A stretch of DNA of 19,172 bases, taken from NCBI GenBank assembly GCA_043764135.1, contig JAYUKV010000026.1, positions 1-19,172 on the forward strand, read 5' to 3'. The translations under genes were made by a program, and so were the position numbers. Origin of the DNA: JAYUKV01 sp043764135 (GTDB lineage Bacteria; Patescibacteriota; JACMRA01). The notes under the pieces were generated by a model. The model searched no databases, was not told the origin of the DNA, and worked only from the letters and a program-made list of their open reading frames with translations. The stretch's first letter is position 1. Every line of letters starts with the position of its first letter. Of this stretch, positions 14,047 to 19,172 are shown in pieces.

Positions 14047-14832
14047 TTATTTTAGAGTTAATACTACTGGACAGTGGTCAGAACCCATAACACCCATTCT
14101 CACTTCTACATTCTCTACATTTTCAACAATTGTTTCATCGATTAAAAAGAAATCAATCCTCCAACCAACATTTCTTTCTCTAGCTCTTGTTTTTTGATCC
14201 CAATATGAATACACATCTTTTAAATCAGGGTTTAAAACTCTAAATATATCAACAAAACCTTCCTTTACCATGTTATTTAAAACCTCTCTTTCCTCAGGTA
14301 AGCAACCAGTAGTTTTTCTGTTTTCATTCGGCCTTGCCAAATCAATATCAGCAAAGGTGGTATTAAAGTCACCTAACAAAATACATTTATAACCTTCTGA
14401 TCTGAATTGTTTTGCTTTATCTAAAATTGATTTATAAAAACCAAGTTTAAATGGAATCCTATAATCTCTACCACCTTGTGGATAGTAGCAATTGATTACA
14501 GCATATTTTATCTCTTTATACTCAAATAATGTTGTACAATATCTACCTTCATCATCAAATTGTTGTTCACCGATTAAAGTATCATGATCTAATATTTTGA
14601 CTGTAGATTTGGAAACAAAATTAGCAACCCCTGAATATCCTTTTTTTATCTTACAAGAATTAAATGTTAAATCATAAGAATCATGTACAATATCACCTGA
14701 ATCCATTATAGTTTGATCTGCTTTTGTCTCTTGAAAACAAAAAATATCAGGATTTAAATCATCTATTTTATCCCAGAGTCCTTTTTTGATTCCTGCTCTA
14801 ATTCCGTTTATATTCCATGTTAGTATTTTCAT
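14047..14832 (-). CDS. xth: Exodeoxyribonuclease III / AP endonuclease
   Basis: ExoIII cuts DNA at abasic sites and removes 3' blocking groups in base excision repair. In this 261-residue protein all catalytic elements are visible: WNINGIRAG (N7), QETK (E35), YYPQGG (116-121), LLGDFNTT (D155, N157), GWRIDFFL (D227) and GSDHCPV (D252, H253). The length and order match the bacterial ExoIII/ExoA family. The start is one base before the stop of the upstream membrane-protein gene, and ruvB follows 8 bp later, so the three genes are translated from one transcript. There is no Shine-Dalgarno before the ATG. Confidence 0.97.
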   Translation of the reverse strand: MKILTWNINGIRAGIKKGLWDKIDDLNPDIFCFQETKADQTIMDSGDIVHDSYDLTFNSCKIKKGYSGVANFVSKSTVKILDHDTLIGEQQFDDEGRYCTTLFEYKEIKYAVINCYYPQGGRDYRIPFKLGFYKSILDKAKQFRSEGYKCILLGDFNTTFADIDLARPNENRKTTGCLPEEREVLNNMVKEGFVDIFRVLNPDLKDVYSYWDQKTRARERNVGWRIDFFLIDETIVENVENVEVRMGVMGSDHCPVVLTLK

Positions 14833-14833
14833 A

Positions 14834-16030
14834 TTAAGGTTTTACAATTACAAAGTTAAGAATAGTATTAAATATTAAGAATATTACAAATAAGGCGATA
14901 TGGTAAACAGAGGATACCATTAACTTAGAAACCACTCTGTCATCTGTAGTATCTTTTTCTGCATCAAACATTGGAGTATAGATCATATCCCATACAATAA
15001 GCCCCAATAATGTTTGATACCAAGGTGTTGTTACTCTAGTTAATAACAATAAGTTTAAAATTGGAAACATCATTCCAATTACAAAGATAAATCTAGTATA
15101 TCCTTGTTTAAGATTATAAGTTGATAAAATTGCCAATGCTATTGTTGCAAAACCAACCCACACAAAAGGAGGGAAATCAAAAATAAAATTAAGAATTGGA
15201 GAAGAGAATTGTTTCTTCGTAAAACTGTTTTCATTAAAAACTTTTACTGTAGAAAACAATTGGTTGAGGATAACGAATACTTGAGCAATATTAACCCACA
15301 TTCTATTTTTATTTTGGATCAAGTCAATTGCTTGTAATAAAATAATAATTGGAAGGATTGCAAGGGCGATTTGTGTAGTTATTGTGAATCCACCAATTTT
15401 ATATAACTCAGTACCATAAACTTTTAATGAATACAAAAAAGCTGATATTTGTAATGTAGCAAGTGCAAAAAAAATGTGAATTCTTTGAACATTGTTCTTT
15501 CCCAAAAAATAAACAAAAGCTATATCCAAAAATAAAAGAATACCAAAAGTAGTCAACAATACTTTTTCCAGTCTTACGTCAGGAGCACCAAATTGTACTG
15601 CTTTTTCACTTAACCCAGAATAAATGAACATTATTGCGGATGTAATTGTGATTAAAATTGCAATATAGTTAACTGGTTTATTTATCTTACTAAACCAGGT
15701 AACACTTTTTGGAACTTTTGCTTGTTTAACATCAACTGATAAATCATTAGATCCTTCTGGAGTCTTTGTAATTATCAATGATTTTGTAGGTTCGGTTGAG
15801 ATTGGTGTTACTTTTTGTTTTGGTTTTACAAATATTCCTTTAACTCTAACTCCGAATGATTTTTTTTCGGTAACTTCTAAATCTTCGTTGGATTGAGAGT
15901 TTTGATTAAATTTTACTAAAGCCTCATCTGTAACAGGAGGAACTTGGGCAGTTAGTGACTCATTTTTATTTGTTTTAGAGTTGATTACTGTTTTAGTACT
16001 GTCTATTATTTGTTTTACCGATTTTGGCAT
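14834..16030 (-). CDS. Polytopic membrane protein with disordered cytoplasmic N-terminus
   Basis: I recognise no family for this 398-residue protein. Residues 1-110 are polar, Lys/Thr/Ser-rich and probably disordered. Eight or nine hydrophobic helices follow (about 121-139, 152-174, 183-200, 214-234, 245-262, 288-306, 313-332, 340-355, 374-395), with no catalytic motif that I can see. It is the first gene of the operon with xth and ruvB and is separated from xth by one base. The promoter at 16041-16069 starts transcription about 4 nt before the ATG, so the operon message is nearly leaderless. A transporter or an envelope protein co-regulated with repair genes is possible. Confidence 0.82.
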   Translation of the reverse strand: MPKSVKQIIDSTKTVINSKTNKNESLTAQVPPVTDEALVKFNQNSQSNEDLEVTEKKSFGVRVKGIFVKPKQKVTPISTEPTKSLIITKTPEGSNDLSVDVKQAKVPKSVTWFSKINKPVNYIAILITITSAIMFIYSGLSEKAVQFGAPDVRLEKVLLTTFGILLFLDIAFVYFLGKNNVQRIHIFFALATLQISAFLYSLKVYGTELYKIGGFTITTQIALAILPIIILLQAIDLIQNKNRMWVNIAQVFVILNQLFSTVKVFNENSFTKKQFSSPILNFIFDFPPFVWVGFATIALAILSTYNLKQGYTRFIFVIGMMFPILNLLLLTRVTTPWYQTLLGLIVWDMIYTPMFDAEKDTTDDRVVSKLMVSSVYHIALFVIFLIFNTILNFVIVKP

Positions 16031-16040
16031 ATCTTAAATT

Positions 16041-16069
16041 AACATATACAAAATTTGTTTTTTTGACAA
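16041..16069 (-). promoter_or_regulatory. Promoter of the membrane protein-xth-ruvB operon
   Basis: On the minus strand, TTGTCA (16064-16069), a 17-bp spacer and TATGTT (16041-16046) predict a start near 16034, about 4 nt before the ATG at 16030. Confidence 0.5.
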
Positions 16070-16171
16070 GGTAACATAATTATAACTAATTAACATCAAA
16101 ATCTAATATTTATAGTAATTCTGTATATTTTGTAAATTCTAAATCACAAATTATACTGATATTTAGTTATG

Positions 16172-16204
16172 AAAAAAAACCAATAAATGGTTCCTTTGGT
16201 TTTT
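16172..16204 (-). terminator. Terminator of the exonuclease-DUF4870 operon
   Basis: On the minus strand, AAAAACCAA and TTGGTTTTT form a 9-bp stem around a 12-nt loop. The second arm runs into eight T. It lies about 25 bp after the DUF4870 stop. Confidence 0.8.
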
Positions 16205-16228
16205 GATTAAATCTTTAACAAAATTTTA

Positions 16229-16645
16229 CTATTTCATGAATCTTATAAGAAATGGAAGTCTTGCTGTTTTTCCTTCACTACTCTTGATTGCTAAATAAAT
16301 TGCAGCAACAAAGTTTACCACCCATACTACCCATAATAACAACCATCCAATTATAGATATTGTTAATATAAAACCAATTATTGTTAAAGTGATTGATAAA
16401 TTGATATCTTCTTTTGCGTTTTCAGCTATAAATTGATCGCCTGGTTTTAATAAGTAAACAAAGATTGCAACAAGTGGACCAAGTACAATCATAGACAAGT
16501 GACACAGTGTTGCGATGTTTCTACTTTCATCGTTTGATGGTACTGGGCTTGGAAGACCTTCTCCTTTTAAATTAGCCTTTTGAGCATATTCTTTTGCAGT
16601 TTCCTCAGCCTTCTTAATAAAATCTGTTTCTAATGGTTCTGACAT
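16229..16645 (-). CDS. DUF4870 (Tic20-like) membrane protein
   Basis: In this 138-residue protein, a polar N-terminus of about 42 residues is followed by the DUF4870 pattern: NIATLCHLSMIVLGPLVAIFVYLLK (43-67), the conserved EDINLSITL segment (79-87) and two or three further hydrophobic helices (about 86-121), ending in a short basic tail. The family is widespread and of unknown biochemical function. The ATG is 3 bp after the stop of the exonuclease-fusion gene, so the two share a transcript, and a strong terminator follows. No link between the two functions can be read from sequence. Confidence 0.88.
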   Translation of the reverse strand: MSEPLETDFIKKAEETAKEYAQKANLKGEGLPSPVPSNDESRNIATLCHLSMIVLGPLVAIFVYLLKPGDQFIAENAKEDINLSITLTIIGFILTISIIGWLLLWVVWVVNFVAAIYLAIKSSEGKTARLPFLIRFMK

Positions 16646-16648
16646 ATG

Positions 16649-18607
16649 CTATTGTTCTTTATAGAATTTTATTTTTTTATCAAATTTTTGGTATATTTTG
16701 TACAACAAAAGTTTCAAATATAGCTTGGAAACACCTTTATCAAAGTCAAATTGATTAATTTTATTATGATTCAGATCTTTTATACTTTTTGTTAATGCTA
16801 AGAAAGTATCACCATAATAATAAAACTCTATCTCATCTTTAAAATTACCTAAGAATTTAGAAACAAATTCGAGATTTTTATAATTAAGCACAGCAACACC
16901 TTTAAATCCATGTTCAATTGTAGAAAGTATTTTAGTTGCAGAACCAGCATTTGTTACATCTATATATTTAATCTCTTCATTGGCTAATTTTTGGGGAAAA
17001 GTTTTAAGGTTCGCAGATTTACCAATAAATACCAATTTAACCTTACCATCATTAACACGAAGAGAATCAAATATATTATCATTCATCTCCTCAATAACAT
17101 CAGGACCATATTCTATTTTCTCAGTGCCTTTGAGACTGAAGAGTTTAATAAATTCAAGATATTCTTGTGCAGTTAGCGATGTCTCTACTGATTTTGCATC
17201 ATTAAGTAACGAGTTTAAATATCCGGTTAAGTCATAATCAGAATTTGCAATAAAACGTACATCATTTTCAAAATAGAAAAAAGAGACTGAATTTTGTCCA
17301 AGTATATTCTTCGCAAGCTTTAATTTTTCCAGAATTTCTACTTCAAGAGCTGTGTTAGAGTAATTATTAGTCAAAGTTTTCTCAAGATCAATTGCAAAAT
17401 CTCTAAACTCATCTAATACTTTTATTAACTCACTTTGCTCGAGAGTTGAATTAATTTTATCGATATTGTAATATGAGGTTTTACTTAAGTTGCGTAAAGC
17501 TGTAAGAATTTTCTGAAAATTTAACCTTAATAACCCTTTCTCATTATCTAGATTATTTTTGAGGTCCGAATATAAATCAATATAATCAATCAAATCTTTT
17601 ATAGAAAATTGCAAGGTTGTTAGTTCTTTACTTTCTACAATAAACTCTTCAGGATATTTCAAATCATAACCTGATTCCATTGCTTCTGACTTAGTATGTA
17701 ATGAACGAATAATTAAATCATAAAACTTTTTCTCTTGACCTCCATTTATCTGAATTCTACCAAGTTTATTTATATTTAATAATCCGTACCAAATAGATAA
17801 TATTACTTTGATATACAATTGATTTTTATTCTCTTTTTGAGCAATAAAAAGTGAATTAAGAACATTAAAACAAGTCTCATCTTCTAAAATTTTACTAAAT
17901 ATATATTGTGTATTTTCATCAATCGGCTGTTTAAGACAATTTACTTGATTTGATAAATTAAGGATAATCTTATTCTGATCTTTTTGGTTAGCTACAAGCC
18001 CAAGTTTTTGATGTAAATAATAATCTAGAGCAAACAAAAAATCAGTAGAATTGTTACTCTTATCAAGATTAGTTATAAGATAATTATATAATGAAGCACA
18101 CATAAAGGCATCATACAAAGCTCTGTGATGCTGTAAATCCAAAAGATCTTTAGGTTTCGGGAAATATTGATCTAACTCATATGTCTTATTGAGATAATCC
18201 AGGTTAACCGCCTTTGAATCAGGGCTTAATATCTTGGTAATATCTAAAGTATCCAACTCAATAGCTTCTGGTAGATCGAATCCATTCGATTTTAAAAATC
18301 TAGTATCAAAGTCGAGACTGTGACCAAGAATATGGGTAATTTTGTATTTTTCAAAAAAAGCAATCCACTCCGCTTGTACTTGTGGACGCTTAGGTGCGTC
18401 GTTAAGTTCATCAACAGTAATACCTGTAAGATCAGTAATTCTAGTGTCCAAACCTGTTTCTAGATAAATCAAAGATTGATAAGAATCAACATAAACTAAC
18501 TTTTTAAGCAATTGATCATATTCAGCAACCAATCCACCGATCTCAATTACCTTATCAGTAATAGGGTTTACACCATTTGTTTCTGTATCAATAATTAGAT
18601 ATGACAT
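16649..18607 (-). CDS. DnaQ-type 3'-5' exonuclease fused to a degenerate DinG-like region
   Basis: In this 652-residue protein, residues 1-180 are a complete DEDDh exonuclease: DTET (D7, E9), GHSLDFDTRFL (D101) and HRALYDA (H161, D166). Such domains trim 3' ends of DNA or RNA and precede the helicase in some DinG proteins. The remaining 470 residues have no Walker A or B motif. However, residues 474-494 (VETSLTAQEYLEF...) resemble the SATL-type motif of DinG helicases, and residues 524-541 (KLVFIGKSANLKTFPQKL) resemble the next RecA strand. Between 340 and 430 there is a long helical region. I infer a DinG-like protein whose ATPase has decayed; an unrelated helical domain is possible. It heads an operon with the DUF4870 gene. 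Confidence 0.85.
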   Translation of the reverse strand: MSYLIIDTETNGVNPITDKVIEIGGLVAEYDQLLKKLVYVDSYQSLIYLETGLDTRITDLTGITVDELNDAPKRPQVQAEWIAFFEKYKITHILGHSLDFDTRFLKSNGFDLPEAIELDTLDITKILSPDSKAVNLDYLNKTYELDQYFPKPKDLLDLQHHRALYDAFMCASLYNYLITNLDKSNNSTDFLFALDYYLHQKLGLVANQKDQNKIILNLSNQVNCLKQPIDENTQYIFSKILEDETCFNVLNSLFIAQKENKNQLYIKVILSIWYGLLNINKLGRIQINGGQEKKFYDLIIRSLHTKSEAMESGYDLKYPEEFIVESKELTTLQFSIKDLIDYIDLYSDLKNNLDNEKGLLRLNFQKILTALRNLSKTSYYNIDKINSTLEQSELIKVLDEFRDFAIDLEKTLTNNYSNTALEVEILEKLKLAKNILGQNSVSFFYFENDVRFIANSDYDLTGYLNSLLNDAKSVETSLTAQEYLEFIKLFSLKGTEKIEYGPDVIEEMNDNIFDSLRVNDGKVKLVFIGKSANLKTFPQKLANEEIKYIDVTNAGSATKILSTIEHGFKGVAVLNYKNLEFVSKFLGNFKDEIEFYYYGDTFLALTKSIKDLNHNKINQFDFDKGVSKLYLKLLLYKIYQKFDKKIKFYKEQ

Positions 18608-18615
18608 ATTGATTT

Positions 18616-18644
18616 ATTTTGCCACATATAGGGTTTGAAGTCAA
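18616..18644 (-). promoter_or_regulatory. Promoter of the exonuclease-fusion gene, leaderless
   Basis: On the minus strand, TTGACT (18639-18644), a 17-bp spacer and CAAAAT (18616-18621) lie only 8 nt before the ATG at 18607, so the transcript would start at or one base before the start codon. Confidence 0.55.
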
Positions 18645-18674
18645 TTGTGATATTAAAACAATCATTTAAGTAAT

Positions 18675-18711
18675 AATTTCTATAGAAATTTTAATTATCA
18701 TGTCGATAATT
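18675..18711. repeat. Two adjacent palindromes upstream of the exonuclease-fusion promoter
   Basis: AATTTCTATAGAAATT (18675-18690) is a perfect 16-nt palindrome. Two bases later AATTATC / GATAATT (18693-18699, 18705-18711) forms a second inverted repeat with a 5-nt loop. They lie about 30 bp upstream of the promoter of the exonuclease-fusion gene. They may be regulator sites or extra 3' hairpins for the upstream minus-strand gene. Confidence 0.4.
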
Positions 18712-18737
18712 TTGTATATCATATGTTTTTGAAGTAC

Positions 18738-18767
18738 AAAAGAAAATTTCGCATTTAAATATGCGAA
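18738..18767 (-). terminator. Terminator of the small anchored-protein gene
   Basis: TTCGCAT and ATGCGAA (18748-18754, 18761-18767) form a perfect 7-bp stem with a 6-nt loop. On the minus strand it is followed by a T-rich run ATTTTCTTTT. It lies about 55 bp after the stop codon of the gene at 18823. Confidence 0.7.
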
Positions 18768-18789
18768 GATCTTGAGTTTAAAAAAGATA

Positions 18790-18816
18790 TTTTGGTTTTA
18801 AAATATGGTTAGTGAT
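18790..18816. repeat. Spaced direct repeat, copy 1
   Basis: TTTTGGTT, seven variable bases, then ATGGTTAGTGAT. The same pattern with the same spacing occurs at 19144-19170, so the two copies flank the small gene between them. This copy starts 6 bp beyond the stop of that gene. Confidence 0.6.
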
Positions 18817-18822
18817 TGAAGA

Positions 18823-19131
18823 TTAGAATAATTTCTTATAGTAACACACTACTTTATCTTCTTCAATTTTTGCGGTAGTTGTAACTTCAGAAATATTTAC
18901 CCCAAGAACCCCTCCTACTTTCTTTTCATTTGCTTGTGCAGAACACCAATCTTGCATGTCAACGTACCAATAACTACCACCTGAATACTTAAACTTATTT
19001 AAACCCGACTCTTTATCAATAGATATAATTGCACTTTTGTTTAATATATCATTTTTCTCTAGATAAACATTTGCAATTATAAGGGTAATTAAAATTAATG
19101 TTAATGTTATATATATTTTAAATAATTTCAT
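18823..19131 (-). CDS. Small membrane-anchored or secreted protein with two cysteines
   Basis: I recognise no family for this 102-residue protein. Residues about 5-23 form a hydrophobic signal anchor after MKLFK. The outer part contains a glycine- and aromatic-rich segment (KYSGGSYWYVDMQDWCS) and a second cysteine near the end (VVCYYKK), so a single disulfide is likely. The gene is bracketed by two copies of a spaced direct repeat and followed by a terminator. The copy upstream of its ATG would stand in the same place relative to a gene beyond the window edge as copy 1 stands to this gene, which suggests a tandem family of related small proteins. That family is an inference. Confidence 0.75.
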   Translation of the reverse strand: MKLFKIYITLTLILITLIIANVYLEKNDILNKSAIISIDKESGLNKFKYSGGSYWYVDMQDWCSAQANEKKVGGVLGVNISEVTTTAKIEEDKVVCYYKKLF

Positions 19132-19143
19132 AGAAACAAGAGG

Positions 19144-19170
19144 TTTTGGTTGTGAGAGATGGTTAGTGAT
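19144..19170. repeat. Spaced direct repeat, copy 2
   Basis: TTTTGGTT, seven bases (GTGAGAG), then ATGGTTAGTGAT, identical in both blocks and in spacing to the copy at 18790-18816. It lies 12 bp upstream of the ATG of the small anchored protein and almost touches the window end. Confidence 0.6.
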
Positions 19171-19172
19171 AA

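Noticed and set aside
16980..17237. Plus-strand ORFs of 85 and 61 codons inside the exonuclease-fusion gene
   Set aside because: They are antisense shadows of a long continuous coding frame, with composition unlike the neighbouring proteins.

Overview
The window is a very AT-rich, densely coded bacterial segment. Its ORFs read cleanly with UGA as a stop; nearly all end in TAA or TAG and only one ends in TGA. It carries mraY, ruvB, dprA, xth, an adenylate kinase-like gene and a class A RNase P RNA. Several traits suggest the Candidate Phyla Radiation (Patescibacteria), for example a Dojkabacteria or Microgenomates-type lineage: compact genes, divergent core enzymes, tandem GT-C glycosyltransferases, a minimal ComEC, many small membrane proteins, and almost no Shine-Dalgarno sequences. 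The phylum is an inference and would need a marker-gene tree.

Layout, left to right. (1) 1-3030, plus strand: a cell-surface operon with the tail of an unknown gene, a membrane-anchored four-cysteine protein and two adjacent paralogous GT-C glycosyltransferases, closed by a terminator. (2) 3050-4340: a 47-residue minus-strand ORF with an LASTG-like motif and one membrane helix, divergent from a SAM methyltransferase whose promoter carries one arm of a 12-bp inverted repeat. (3) 4314-7013, minus strand: an operon of mraY (peptidoglycan lipid I synthesis), a bacterial PH-domain membrane protein and a histidine phosphatase. (4) 7020-7115: a candidate structured RNA made of two abutting hairpins. 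(5) 7221-10617: a probable DNA-uptake locus. Three unknown proteins (two coiled-coil, one membrane) precede a ComEC/Rec2 channel with no nuclease domain. It is tail-to-tail with, and overlaps, dprA, which protects and hands over incoming single-stranded DNA. (6) 10628-12021: an adenylate kinase-like gene and a DUF4389-type membrane protein. (7) 12085-12563: rnpB with promoter and terminator. (8) 12581-16069, minus strand: an operon of an unknown membrane protein, xth (exonuclease III) and ruvB (branch migration), then a small unknown gene with its own promoter. (9) 16172-18644, minus strand: a DnaQ-type exonuclease fused to what looks like a decayed DinG-type region, followed by a DUF4870 membrane protein. 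(10) 18675-19172: palindromes and a small secreted or anchored protein flanked by a spaced direct repeat.

A recurring theme is DNA uptake and processing (ComEC, DprA, RuvB, ExoIII, DnaQ-like exonuclease) beside envelope building (MraY, GT-C enzymes). Promoters are readable as a -35 box, a 17-bp spacer and a -10 box. At several genes the predicted transcript starts at or within about 10 nt of the ATG, with no Shine-Dalgarno, which suggests leaderless translation. These promoters also decide several start codons: TTG or GTG extensions of mraY, of the genes at 7269, 11986 and 12925, and of the methyltransferase fall inside or at the promoter.
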